The translations under genes were made by a program, and so were the position numbers. This document shows positions 7,557 to 17,400 of a stretch of 64,000 nucleotides of DNA, one piece after another (within the stretch, counting starts at the first letter, position 1; each line of letters begins with the position of its first letter). Below the pieces are notes generated by a model that saw nothing but the letters and a program-made list of their open reading frames with translations, was not told where the DNA came from and searched no databases. Source of the stretch: Jiangella endophytica (GTDB lineage: Bacteria; Actinomycetota; Actinomycetes; Jiangellales; Jiangellaceae); contig NZ_QVAI01000001.1 in NCBI RefSeq assembly GCF_003427025.1, positions 558,001 through 622,000 on the forward strand, in the 5' to 3' direction.

Positions 7557-10500
7557 CTAGCGGCCGTCGCTGACGATGTCGACCGTGGCCGAGGCCGGGT
7601 CGCCGACGGTGTAGCCCGAGCCGTCCGAGACGGTGACGCTCACCGAGCGCGGCCGCGGGCTGGGCCCGCGCCGGTCGATCACCCCGACGGACTCGACCAC
7701 CGTGGTCTGGCCGGGGGCGAACGTGACGGTGCCGTCGAGCGGCTCGTAGTCGCGGCCCGGCTTGGTGTAGCGGCCGTCGGCGATCGAGTACGTCACCGTC
7801 AGCTCACCGGCCGCCGACCCCGCCGGACGGGTGAACGTGAACGCGCCGTCCGTCGCCGGCTCGACCGCGTCGGCCGTCGCCGCCACCGTGATGGCCGGCA
7901 GCGACACCGTCACGCTGTCGGAGACGGTGACCTCCTGCGCGCCCGGGTTGTCGGTGACGTGCACCGCCGAGTTCGTCAGCACGGTGCCGTCGGCGACGTC
8001 GGCGTCGACGGTGACGTCGTAGGTGACGACGACGGGGTCGAGGTCCGGCCCGGCGTAGTTCGCGCAGACGATGGTGTCGTTGGCGATGACACCGGCCGCG
8101 CTGCCCGCGTCGACCAGCGCCGTCGCCGACGTGCCGGTGGCGTTCTCGGTGCCGATGGTGATCGGCCCGGCCAGCGGCCCGGTGATGTTGTCGTAGGCGA
8201 ACACCAGGTCGTTGCTGCCGGTGAAGAGGAACGCCTCCATGTCGTACGTGCCCTGAGCGCCGGTCGGGTCGCCGGCCAGCCGCAGGTCGTCGTACTCGAG
8301 GACGGCGAGGTCGGCGCCGGCCGTCGCGACCGAGACGCCGGAGTTGGCGGCCTGGTCGTAGACGATCTGCATGTCCTGCCAGAGCATCGCCGCGACGTTG
8401 TTCGGCCGCGCCGACGAGGGCAGCGTCTGCGGCGTGCCCGGCTGGCCGCCGCCGTTGCTGGCGAAGTCGTAGATCAGGAACCCGTCGTCGGACATCCCGA
8501 CACCGGCGTACGGCCGGTCGTAGAAGCCGAACGTCCGGCTCGTCAGGGCGGTGATGACGATGCCGTCGCCCTCGAGGCCCGCCTGCGTCAGGATGCCGAA
8601 GTCCTGCAGGTTCGTGTACTCCTGCGTCCCGGTGAACGGGTTGACGCACTGGGGGTCAGTGGCGCTGGTGGTGATCGTGTACGCGCCCTCGGCGCCGACC
8701 GCGGTGGGCAGCGTTCCCTCCCAGGTCAGGACGCCGTCCTCGACGGTGGCCCCCTCGGTCGCCGAGCCCTCCACGTAGGTCGTCCCCTCGGGCAGGGTGT
8801 CGGTGATCGTGTAGGCGAGGTCCTCGGGTGTGACGTTCGGCGCGACCGTCAGGGTGTACCGGATCGTGTCGCCCGGCCCGGCGGTGTCGACGGACGCCGT
8901 CTTGGTGACGTCGTCGGCGTGCCGGGTGACGGTGACCGGGATGACGCCGATGTCGCCCGCCGAGTCCGGCGCGGAACCCAGCGCGATGGCGCCGTACCAG
9001 GTCTCGCCCGGGTCGAGGTCGGCTTCGTCGTAGTAGGCGCGGACGGTGAACGGCTCACCGCCCGGCTGCGAGGCCGGGCCCTCGACCGTCAGGTTGCCCT
9101 CGTCACCGGCCACGACGGCGGTGCCCAGCGTGACGGTGTCGGTGCCGCCCGGAGTGGAGGCGTCCCAGTTCTGCACCAGGATCCACCAGGTGCCGGCTTC
9201 GGGGTTGCCGACGTCGCAGAACTCGTCGGCGGTGCCGGTGGCGCTGGAGCAGACCTGGGTCGCGGCGCTCGGCGTGCTGCCGGTGCCGACGAACAGGTCG
9301 AGATCCGGCGCCGTCGAGTCCGAGAGGTCCGCGATCAGCCGGGCCGCGTTCTCGGGCACGTCGACCAGGATCGTCTGGGTGCCGTTGCCGTCGAACGGGT
9401 CGGTGTTGGTGGTGTCCTCAGGGATCGAGAGCTGCTGCTCCTGCACCGGGACCAGGCCCGACACCGACGCGGTGAACTCGTCGATCTCGATCGCCTCGAT
9501 CGGCGCGGACTCCTGCGAGCCGGCGTCGCGGCGGGTGTCGATGTCGACGCCGTCGGGCAGCACGCCCGTGGACGGCAGCGCCGCCACCGGCAGGTGCGCC
9601 GCCGGCGCCTCCGAGCCCTCCTCCGGCGTCAGGACGACCGAGCCGAACAGGTAGGCGTCGGTCGGCGAGCCGGAGACGTCGGCGGTGATGGTGAGCTCGA
9701 CGTCCTCGCCCTCGGCGATGGTGAACTCCGACGGCTCGACGGTGACCGTGATGCCGTCGCTCTGCGACTCGGTGCTGACCGTCCACGTGCCGGCGCCGGT
9801 CTCGGTGCCGGTGACGGTCCGGGTCCACTCGCAGGTCTGCAGGCATTGCCGGTCGGCCATGCTGGGCAGGTTGAGGTCCTTGACGTCGCCGCCCGCGGCC
9901 GGGTTGGCCGCGACGTACTCGGCCGGTGTGACGTCCAGGACCAGGCCGGCCTTCGCGGCGACGTTGAGGTCGATGCGGCCGGACCCCATGTCGAACCAGT
10001 CGGCCACGGTGCCGTCGTTGTCGGTGACGGTGGTCTTCGCCGTCGTCATGGCGGCGGACTGCGCCTCGGCCGGCGTCCAGTCGCCGTGGACCGACTTGAG
10101 CAGCGCGTACGACCCGGCCATGTGCGGGCTGGCCATCGAGGTGCCGGAGATGAAGCCCCAGCTGGTCTCGTTGCCGGTGCCGTTGGCGGCGATAATGTCG
10201 ACGCCCGGGGCGGTGATGCTGGGCGAGACGATCTCGACCGCGCGGTTCGGGCCGCGGCTGGAGAACGCGGCCATGATGTCGCCGACGCTGTCGGAGATCA
10301 CCTCGATGCCGCCGGACAGCGACGCCTGCTCGCCGGTGACCGACGCCATCCACGTCTTCAGCTCGACACCGTCGTCGAACGTGACGTGGACGGCCGGCAG
10401 GACGTGGGCGTCGGCGTTGAGCGAGGTGCCGCTGGCGGCGTCATTGGCGAGGATCATGCCCTCGGCGCCGAGTGCGGCGACGACCTGGCCCTTCTCCACC

Positions 10501-11975
10501 CGGCCGTTGTTGCCGCGGTCGCAGATCACGATCTCGCCGGTGAAGTCGGTGCCGGCCGGGAACGCGCCGGTCAGGCAGAGCGGGTTGCCGAGGTCGCCGG
10601 CGTTGACCAGCGGGAGCGCCCCGGTGGTCGGGCCGCTGAAGCCGAGGCCGCGGACCGGGTCGTGCGTGGCGCCGCCGTCGGCGGTGACGTTCTGCACCTC
10701 GGCCTGCCACTGCCGGTCGTGCTGGGCCGCGCCGGTCGACGTGCTCCACGGGATGTCCGCGGGGGAGCCGACGGTGGCTTCGCCCGGGCCCTCGTTGCCG
10801 GCCGACTGCGCGACGTAGATGCCGGCCGCGCGAGCGTTCAGGAAGGCGACCGCGTCGGTGTCGGTCCACGGGTCGGGCGAGGCCGCCGGGCTGCCGATCG
10901 AGTAGTTGATGACGTCGACGCCGTCGGCGATGGCCTGGTTGATGGAGGCGAGCGTGGCGGCGCCGGGGCAGCCGGCCGCGCAGGCGTCGTAGGCGATGAC
11001 GTTGGCGTGCGGCGCGACGCCGCGGATGGTGCGGGTGACGCTGAACTCGTGCTCGGTGCCCTCGGCGCTGTAGACCGTGGCGTCGGTCTGGTTGCCGGCC
11101 GCCGTGCTGGCGGTGTGGCTGCCGTGGCCGTCGTTGTCGTAGGGGTTGGTGCCGTCGGCGCTGGTGAAGTCCCACGCGCCGATCAGCTTGTCGTTGCAGC
11201 CCCAGTTCGGGAGGTGCGCGGGGTTCGCCGGGTCGCAGACACCGACGTAGTTGCCGGCGCCGCGCGGGTTGGTGTGGTCGTAGCCGTCGCCACCGGTCGA
11301 CTCGGCCGCGACGTCGGCGAACGACGGGTTGGCCGGGTTGATGCCGGTGTCGATGATGCCGACGACGATGCCCTCGCCCTTGGTGCCGGTGTCGCTCGCG
11401 TCGGGGGTGCCCGAGCCGTCCCAGATGGCCGGCGCGCCGATCCACCCGGGACCGCGGTCCGTGTGCAGCTCGCGCACCTGGTCGACCAGCACCGAGGTGA
11501 CACCCGGCAGCTCGGCGACCGCCAGCGCCTCGTCCTTCGTCAGCTCGACGGCGATGCCGTTGAGCGCGTAGGTGTAGGTGAACCGGACCTCGGGGGCGCG
11601 GCCGATCTCGTCGTCGATCTGGTCGACCAGCTCGGCCTGCGCCGCCTCGAGGTGGCCGGTGTAGGCCTGGGCGGCGCGGCTCTCGACGTCGAGCGGCTCG
11701 GCGCCGCGGGCCTCGGGGCCGGTGGCGGCGAGATCCTCGATGCCGCCGTCGTACGCGGGGACGGCGGGCTGGTCGAGCTGGACGATGTACAGCTCCGGCG
11801 CGGCGGCCGTGCCGAGACGAAGCGCGACGCCCTTCTCCTGTTGCTGGACGGAGAGGTCGGTCACCGCCTCGAGCTGATCGGCGGAGGGAGGTTCGGCGGG
11901 GGCGGCACCGGCGCCCTGGGTGAGTCCCAGGGCCAGGGCCACCGCCGCCGGAAGGGTCAAGCTGCGACGCAACAT
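7557..11975 (-). CDS. Secreted S8 (subtilisin-like) serine protease, multidomain
   Basis: A 1472-residue exported subtilase. Order: Sec signal peptide (residues 1-25, MLRRSLTL then a hydrophobic core ending AGAA); inhibitor-I9-like propeptide (about 60-170); catalytic domain with Asp209 (GIIDTGINP), His284 (NDGHGSHTAS), Asn394 (SAGNEGPG) and Ser613 (SGTSMASPH); a protease-associated domain inserted at about 455-560; then a long C-terminal region with a PPC-like beta domain, a DUF11-like repeat (TYVEGSATEGA) and a Calx-beta-like end. All catalytic residues are intact. The frame runs open to 12083, but ATG 11975 is directly followed by the signal peptide and preceded by GAAGGAG, so it is chosen. 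A good promoter lies about 200 nt upstream and overlaps a palindrome shared with the divergent TrmB-type regulator, its likely controller. Large extracellular proteases like this feed peptide scavenging or modify surface proteins. Confidence 0.92.
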   Translation of the reverse strand: MLRRSLTLPAAVALALGLTQGAGAAPAEPPSADQLEAVTDLSVQQQEKGVALRLGTAAAPELYIVQLDQPAVPAYDGGIEDLAATGPEARGAEPLDVESRAAQAYTGHLEAAQAELVDQIDDEIGRAPEVRFTYTYALNGIAVELTKDEALAVAELPGVTSVLVDQVRELHTDRGPGWIGAPAIWDGSGTPDASDTGTKGEGIVVGIIDTGINPANPSFADVAAESTGGDGYDHTNPRGAGNYVGVCDPANPAHLPNWGCNDKLIGAWDFTSADGTNPYDNDGHGSHTASTAAGNQTDATVYSAEGTEHEFSVTRTIRGVAPHANVIAYDACAAGCPGAATLASINQAIADGVDVINYSIGSPAASPDPWTDTDAVAFLNARAAGIYVAQSAGNEGPGEATVGSPADIPWSTSTGAAQHDRQWQAEVQNVTADGGATHDPVRGLGFSGPTTGALPLVNAGDLGNPLCLTGAFPAGTDFTGEIVICDRGNNGRVEKGQVVAALGAEGMILANDAASGTSLNADAHVLPAVHVTFDDGVELKTWMASVTGEQASLSGGIEVISDSVGDIMAAFSSRGPNRAVEIVSPSITAPGVDIIAANGTGNETSWGFISGTSMASPHMAGSYALLKSVHGDWTPAEAQSAAMTTAKTTVTDNDGTVADWFDMGSGRIDLNVAAKAGLVLDVTPAEYVAANPAAGGDVKDLNLPSMADRQCLQTCEWTRTVTGTETGAGTWTVSTESQSDGITVTVEPSEFTIAEGEDVELTITADVSGSPTDAYLFGSVVLTPEEGSEAPAAHLPVAALPSTGVLPDGVDIDTRRDAGSQESAPIEAIEIDEFTASVSGLVPVQEQQLSIPEDTTNTDPFDGNGTQTILVDVPENAARLIADLSDSTAPDLDLFVGTGSTPSAATQVCSSATGTADEFCDVGNPEAGTWWILVQNWDASTPGGTDTVTLGTAVVAGDEGNLTVEGPASQPGGEPFTVRAYYDEADLDPGETWYGAIALGSAPDSAGDIGVIPVTVTRHADDVTKTASVDTAGPGDTIRYTLTVAPNVTPEDLAYTITDTLPEGTTYVEGSATEGATVEDGVLTWEGTLPTAVGAEGAYTITTSATDPQCVNPFTGTQEYTNLQDFGILTQAGLEGDGIVITALTSRTFGFYDRPYAGVGMSDDGFLIYDFASNGGGQPGTPQTLPSSARPNNVAAMLWQDMQIVYDQAANSGVSVATAGADLAVLEYDDLRLAGDPTGAQGTYDMEAFLFTGSNDLVFAYDNITGPLAGPITIGTENATGTSATALVDAGSAAGVIANDTIVCANYAGPDLDPVVVTYDVTVDADVADGTVLTNSAVHVTDNPGAQEVTVSDSVTVSLPAITVAATADAVEPATDGAFTFTRPAGSAAGELTVTYSIADGRYTKPGRDYEPLDGTVTFAPGQTTVVESVGVIDRRGPSPRPRSVSVTVSDGSGYTVGDPASATVDIVSDGR

Positions 11976-12181
11976 GCGGGCTCCTTCAACGACGAACCCG
12001 CCGGCCGGTCCGGGGTGTGGTGGCGGCGGGTCTGCTGTACGCGCGTACGTGCTGGCTGGGTGGAGGTGCGGCGCCGGTGACAACGCGTTGGCGTCGGCAT
12101 CACCGGCCTCCTACGAAGCGTGCCTTCCCGGCAGATGACGTGCGGAGATGCACATTGTCACGAGCTGTCCGGTAACCGGTG

Positions 12182-12211
12182 AAACTAGACGAACCCTGTC
12201 ACCACTGTCAA
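12182..12211 (-). promoter_or_regulatory. Promoter of the S8 protease
   Basis: On the minus strand TTGACA (12206-12211) is followed after 18 nt by TAGTTT (12182-12187), a near-consensus sigma-70-type promoter directed at the protease. Transcription would start near 12175 and give a leader of about 200 nt. Its -35 hexamer lies inside the palindrome at 12196-12220. Confidence 0.65.
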
Positions 12212-12220
12212 TGGTGACAG
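12196..12220. promoter_or_regulatory. Operator palindrome between protease and TrmB-type regulator
   Basis: CTGTCACCA (12196-12204) and TGGTGACAG (12212-12220) form a perfect 9-bp inverted repeat around a 7-nt spacer that contains a third CTGTCA. It covers the protease -35 and sits 2 bases before the TAGGGT -10 of the regulator, so one bound dimer could control both genes. The likely binder is the adjacent TrmB-type protein. Confidence 0.65.
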
Positions 12221-12234
12221 ACTAGGGTGAGCCG

Positions 12235-13041
12235 ATGGATACCGCCGCGAACGTCGCCGGGCTGGTCGACCTCGGCCTGACCAGCTACGAGGCGCGGGCC
12301 TACGTCGCTCTCGTCGGCCGCCGCGACGCCACCCCGGCGGAGATCTCGCGCATGACGTCCGTTCCGCGGCAGCGCGCGTACGACGTCCTGGCGACGTTGT
12401 CCGAGCGCGGGCTGGTGGTGCAGGTGCCCGGCCAGGCGGTGCGCTACCGTGCGCAGCCGCCGGACCACGTCACCGACCTGCTCCTCGCCGTGCGCCGGCG
12501 CGAGCTGGACCGGCTGGCGCAGGCGTCCACCGACATCGCCGGCCGGCTGCGGTCGCTCTTCCAGCGCGGACAGGACCACGGCCACCCGCTGGACTACGTC
12601 GAGGTGCTGCGCGACCGCGAGCACGCCGTCGAGCGGGTGCAGCAGCTGTGGGCCGACGCCCGGCACGAGGTGCTGACGTTCGTCCACCCGCCCTACCTGG
12701 GCGCGTCGACGCCGTCGACCGACGCGGTGCCGCCGGGCATCGTGCATCGGGCCATCTACGAGACGTCCATCCTCGACGACCCGCAGATGGCCGAGCGGGT
12801 ACGGACGTGGGCGACGCTGGGCGAGCAGATCAGGCTCACCACTGAGCTGCCGCTCAAACTGACCATCGTCGACGGCCGGTCGGTGACGTTCAACATGCCC
12901 GACTCCGCCGAGGGCGACGGCTCCGTGACGACGCTCGTCGTGCAGCACGAGGCGCTCGCGGCGACCCTGAAGATCGCGTTCGAGAGCCTGTGGTCGCAGG
13001 CCCGCACGCTGGAGGACGTCGCGGCGACGCGCTCGTACTAG
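12235..13041 (+). CDS. TrmB-family transcriptional regulator
   Basis: A 268-residue regulator with an N-terminal winged helix-turn-helix typical of TrmB (LGLTSYEARAYVAL at about 13-26, then PRQRAYDVLATLSERGLV at about 44-61), a coiled linker near 85-115, and a C-terminal domain (LDYVEVLRDREHAVERVQQLWADA onward) like the effector domain of TrmB proteins. TrmB relatives bind sugars or other small ligands. TAGGGT at 12223-12228 lies 6 nt before the ATG, so the transcript is probably leaderless and the palindrome just upstream would autoregulate it. The stop codon shares the CTAG tetranucleotide with the convergent CoA-binding gene. Confidence 0.85.
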   Translation: MDTAANVAGLVDLGLTSYEARAYVALVGRRDATPAEISRMTSVPRQRAYDVLATLSERGLVVQVPGQAVRYRAQPPDHVTDLLLAVRRRELDRLAQASTDIAGRLRSLFQRGQDHGHPLDYVEVLRDREHAVERVQQLWADARHEVLTFVHPPYLGASTPSTDAVPPGIVHRAIYETSILDDPQMAERVRTWATLGEQIRLTTELPLKLTIVDGRSVTFNMPDSAEGDGSVTTLVVQHEALAATLKIAFESLWSQARTLEDVAATRSY

Positions 13042-13469
13042 ACGCCGGCGCGCGGCGCCTCGATGGCGGGGCAGGTGTCCATGACGACGTCCAGTCCGGC
13101 CGCCTTCGCCCGCTGCGCCGCCTCCTCGTCGACGACGCCCAGCTGCAGCCAGACGGCCGTGATGCCGAGTCGCTCCTTTTCCGCGATGGCGTCGTCGACC
13201 ACCTCACCGACCCGCCGGCTGTTCACGAAGCAGTCCACGACGTCGACCGGTCCCGGCACGTCGGCCAGCGTCTTGTAGCCGGTCGTGCCGTGAGCGTCCT
13301 CGGCGCGCGGGTTCACCGGCACGATCGTCATGCCGAGGTGGTCGCGGACGAACCGCGCGACCCCGTACGCCGCCCGTTCCCGGTTCTGCGACAGGCCGAC
13401 GACCGCCCAGGTCGCGGGGGTTGTCAGGAGACGGCGAATGGTGTGGGGGTCGTTCACGTGCGTGGTCAC
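13038..13469 (-). CDS. CoA-binding (Rossmann-fold) protein
   Basis: A 143-residue single-domain protein of the CoA_binding family (YccU-like). The glycine-rich nucleotide loop appears as WAVVGLSQNRERAAYGVARF, followed by IVPVNPRAEDAHG, the VDVVDCFVN strand and a C-terminal VVMDTCPAIEA segment. Its cellular role is unknown; related domains form the N-terminal part of succinyl-CoA synthetase and acyl-CoA synthetases. A much longer open frame exists upstream but homology begins here. GTG at 13469 has TACGCT (13476-13481, minus strand) 6 nt upstream, a leaderless layout. Confidence 0.85.
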   Translation of the reverse strand: MTTHVNDPHTIRRLLTTPATWAVVGLSQNRERAAYGVARFVRDHLGMTIVPVNPRAEDAHGTTGYKTLADVPGPVDVVDCFVNSRRVGEVVDDAIAEKERLGITAVWLQLGVVDEEAAQRAKAAGLDVVMDTCPAIEAPRAGV

Positions 13470-13552
13470 GCTTCGAGCGTATGTCTCTGCTTCGCGCTGT
13501 GAGGCGCGGCGTCGCGCTGGGCCGTACACGGGGGGTGGGGTCGGTGGCGTTG

Positions 13553-14491
13553 TCAGGTGGCGAGGGCGGTGGTGGCGTGGCGGAGCTCGGCGGCGACCGT
13601 TCCCTCGGCGGAGGCGTGGCCGGCGTCGGCGACGACGAGGCGGGCGTCGGGCCAGGTCCGGGCCAGCTCCCACGCCGTGCGGACCGGGGTCTGCACGTCG
13701 CCGCGGCCGGCCACCAGCACGCCGGGGATGCCCCTCAGCCGATCGGCGTCGCGCAGCAGCTGGTTCTCCGTCAGCCAGCCGTCGTGGCGGAAGTAGTGCA
13801 GCGCCAGCCGCACCAGCGTCGCCGCGAACCGCGGGTCGGCGAGCGCCGAGGTGGCGTGCGGGTCCGGGTGCAGGCTCAGCGTCGCCGCCTCCCACGCGCA
13901 CCAGGCCGCCACGGCCCCGTCGCGGACGGCGGGATCGGGGTCGTGCAGCAGCCGGTGGTACGCCTCGAACACCGCGCCGGCACCGGTCGCCGCGGGCGTC
14001 GGCGCGCTGAAAGCCGACCAGGCCTCGGGGAAGAACCGCCCGGCGCCGCCGCCGTAGAGCCAGTCGGCCTCGTCCGGACGCAGCAGCGCGACGCTGGTCA
14101 GCACCATCGCCGTCACGCGGTCCGGATGCGCCTGCGCGTAGGCCAGCCCGAGCGTGCTGCCCCACGACCCGCCGAGCACCAGCCAGCGGTCGATGCCGCG
14201 GTGCTCGCGCAGCCGCTCGAGATCGTCGACCAGCGCCCAGGTGTGGTTGGCGGACAGGTCGGCGCGGTGGTCCAGGACGCGCGGCGTGCTGCGGCCGCAG
14301 CCGCGCTGGTCGAGCAGCACGATGCGGTAGACCGCCGGGTCGAACAGGCCGCGGTGCGCCGGGGAGCAGCCGCTGCCCGGCCCGCCGTGCAGCACCACCG
14401 CGGGCCGGCCCTCGGGGTTGCCGCACTCCTCCCAGTACACGCGGTGCCCGTCGCCGACCTCGAGCAGGCCGTGGGCGTACGGCTCGATCAC
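13553..14491 (-). CDS. pip: Prolyl aminopeptidase-like alpha/beta hydrolase
   Basis: A 312-residue alpha/beta hydrolase of peptidase family S33. HGGPGSGCSP forms the oxyanion-hole loop, LGGSWGSTLGLAYAQ contains the nucleophile Ser in GGSWGS, VAGRGDVQTPV carries the acid, and VVADAGHASAE the His. DQRGCGRSTP is diagnostic of proline iminopeptidases, which remove N-terminal proline from peptides in the cytoplasm. GTG at 14491 overlaps the SMC gene stop (GTGA), so it is the last, translationally coupled gene of the SMC operon. That is an unexpected neighbour for a housekeeping peptidase. Confidence 0.87.
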   Translation of the reverse strand: MIEPYAHGLLEVGDGHRVYWEECGNPEGRPAVVLHGGPGSGCSPAHRGLFDPAVYRIVLLDQRGCGRSTPRVLDHRADLSANHTWALVDDLERLREHRGIDRWLVLGGSWGSTLGLAYAQAHPDRVTAMVLTSVALLRPDEADWLYGGGAGRFFPEAWSAFSAPTPAATGAGAVFEAYHRLLHDPDPAVRDGAVAAWCAWEAATLSLHPDPHATSALADPRFAATLVRLALHYFRHDGWLTENQLLRDADRLRGIPGVLVAGRGDVQTPVRTAWELARTWPDARLVVADAGHASAEGTVAAELRHATTALAT

Positions 14492-17400
14492 GCGGTACCG
14501 GCGCCCTCGACGTCCAGGGTGCCGGGGCGGTAGGAGGACATCCACGAGCGCAGCAGCTCGACGCGGTCGGTGTTGGCGTCGTTGCCGACGACGACCGGCT
14601 CCTCGTTGTAGGCCATGGTGTCCGAGCGGCGGCGCAGCTTGACGTAGAGGCCGGACGCCTCGATGGCGTAGCGCTCCATGTCGTCCTGCAGGGCGCCGAC
14701 GACGGTGATGTTGTGGTCGTTGCCGATGCGCTCGAACAGCGCGACGGCCTCGCGGCGGTGCTGCTTGCCGAGGTTGCGGCCGAGTTCGTCGAGGATCAGC
14801 AGCAGCGGCCGGTCGCCACCGCGGGCCAGCGCCGCGGCGCAGACCAGCTTGACCGCCTTCTCGTCCATCTGGGCGGTGTTGCTGCGCAGCGTGTACGCGG
14901 ACATCCGCTGGCCCTCGGCGCGCCGCCACTTCGGGCTGACCGTCCACCGCCACGGCTTGTCCGGCTCCGACGGCGGCTCGGGCTCGGGGTAGTCCAGGCC
15001 GGCGCCGTAACCGCCGTACTCCTGGTCCAGCCGGTCGAACTCGGTGGCCACCTTCTTCAGCATGGTCTTGATACCGGCCGCCAGCGACGTGCGGTGCGCG
15101 CGCACCGTCTGCTCCGCCTCGCTGTACCCGAGCCGCGCGGCGTCGAGGTCGGCGGTGCGCCGGGAACGCTGCTCGGCGATCTGCTTGAGCTGGTGCCGGT
15201 CGTGGTCCTCGTGGTCACGCAGGTGGGTGTCCAGCGCCCGCAGCAGGGCCGCGACCAGCGAGACGCGCGTCTCCAGCGCCGCGCCGGACCAGTTCGGCGT
15301 GACGAGCAGCTCGCGCAGCTCCGCGGTCAGCTCCTCCGGCGGCGTGCCGGGCGGGAAGCAGCGGACGGCGACCTCGTCGGTCAGGCGCGTGGCGTCCTCG
15401 TCCCACGCCGTGGTGGTGCGGGACTGCAGATCGGCGGGCAGCTCGACGAGGTGGCGGCGCGCGGCGTCGGGGGAGTCGCCCCAGGCCTTCTCGCGGTCGA
15501 GCAGGGCGAGGCCGTCGCGCTCCTCGATCAGTTCGATCCGCTCGTTCCCCTTGTCGCGCAGCGTCACCGTCAGCCGCTTGCGGGTGTCGCGCAGGCTGGT
15601 GATGCGCTCCTCGCGCGAGTTGTGCACGCCCAGCTCGTGGGCGTATGCCGACTCGGCCGCGGTCAGGTCGGGGGCGAGCGCGTCGCGGTGTTCCTGGCGC
15701 TCCGCGTTGGCCGCGCGCAGGTCGCCGATCTCGTCCTGCAGTGCCGCGGCCCGCTCGGCGGCGTCGGCGGCCTTGGCGCGGGTCTCGGCCCGGGCCAGTG
15801 TGGTCCGGGCCTGCTCGACGACGGTGACGGCCGCGTCGAGCGCCTCGGTCAGCTCGCGGTGCGCCTCCTGCGCGGCGGCGACGCGGGCCGGCTGGCCGGT
15901 GATCGGCTCGGCGAACCCGCCGATGGCCAGCACCCCGGCCGCCTCGTCGACGACGGCGCCCTTGCCGGCCCGCGCGGCGACGGCGTCGAGGAAGGTCGTG
16001 AGGTCGCGCTTGCCGTCGGCCAGCACCAGCAGCGACCCGGGCAGCCCGGCCAGCGCCTTCGCCGCCTTCGTCGCGTCCTTCCGGCCGACCACCACCGCCT
16101 CGCGGTACGGCGACAGCCGCGGCTCCCACACGTCGCGTTCGGCGGGGTCGACGGCGACGACGTCGACCAGCGCGGCCGCGTCGACGCCGGCCGCACGCAG
16201 CCGTTCCACCTGCTCGGCGGCGACGTCGTCGCCGGACTCGGCCGCCGTGACCCTGCGGCCCGCCTCGTTCGCCGCGGCCCGGGCGACGGCCTGCCCGGCG
16301 ATCGCCTCCTCCAGCGCCGTCCGCGCCTGCGCCAGCTCCGTGGCGGCGACGTCCGGGGTGCGGCCGTCGGTGGCGCGTGCCTCGTCGGTGAGCGATCGGA
16401 CAGCCGAGCTGAGTCTTTCCAAGTGCTGGGTGGCGGCCAGCTGGGCGGCCTCCAGCTCGCGGTCGCGAGCGATCAGCTCGTTGCGTTTGCGCTGGGCGAC
16501 CTCGAACCGGCGCGCGGACTCGTCGTCGTCGGTCAGCGCGGCCAGCCGGTCCTCGACGCCGTCGAGCTCCTGGCGAAGCGCCGCCTCGGTGTCGTCGAGC
16601 TCGGCCAGCGCCTGCCGCAGCTCCGACGTCCGCTCGACGCCGTCGAGCAGGTGTCGCGCGCACCGCGACCGCCAGGCCGTCCGCGCCTCGCCGAGCAGCT
16701 CACGGGCCGCGAGCCGGCGGGCGATGCCGGCCTCGATGACGGCGACCTCGCTCTCCCACTCGGCGATCTGCCGCTCGGTCTCCTCGACCTCGCTGCGGTG
16801 CCGGTGCTCCGCCGAGCGGAGCACCTGCTCGTGCTCCAGCTCGCGGTCCAGCCCGGTGAGCGTGGCGATGGCGTCGAAGATGCGGTGCGGCGGGAGGTCG
16901 TTCAGTGGCTGGGCCAGCAGGTTCGCCGCCTGGCTGGAGCGCACCGACGTCGACAGGAACGACACGCAGCGCGCGTTCTGGCCGAACAGCACCCGCGACA
17001 GCTGACCGGCGTGGAAGTCGGTGCGGCCGTTGCTGCGCGGCAGTTGCGCCCACAGTTCGTCGACCCGTGCGGCCCGCTCGGACTCAGTCGCGCCGTACGG
17101 GACGTGCAGTCCGCCGGTCCAGCGCAGGTCGAGGTAGGGCGCCTTGCGGTTGATGCGCAGCCAGACGGTGACGGCGTCGTCCTGCGGCGCGCTGCCGCCG
17201 GGCGGCGCGAAGACGCCGATGACGTAGCCGCGGTCGACGTTGGACCAGCGGCCCTCCTGCGCGGCCAGCTCGGCGGTGAACAGCAGCTCGGCCGCTCCCG
17301 CGGCGCCGCTGGCCAGCTTCCACTGCTCGTCGGCGTGCAGCAGGCTCAGCGCGGCGATGAACGAGGACTTCCCGGCGCCGTTGGAGTCCTTCGGTCCCTG

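Noticed and set aside
6681-12080. A 5.4-kb open frame on the plus strand opposite the S8 protease
   Set aside because: It is a mirror of codon bias in high-GC DNA: repetitive Arg/Gly/Val composition, no domain, and it runs through the RIO kinase and the antisense of a clear protease.
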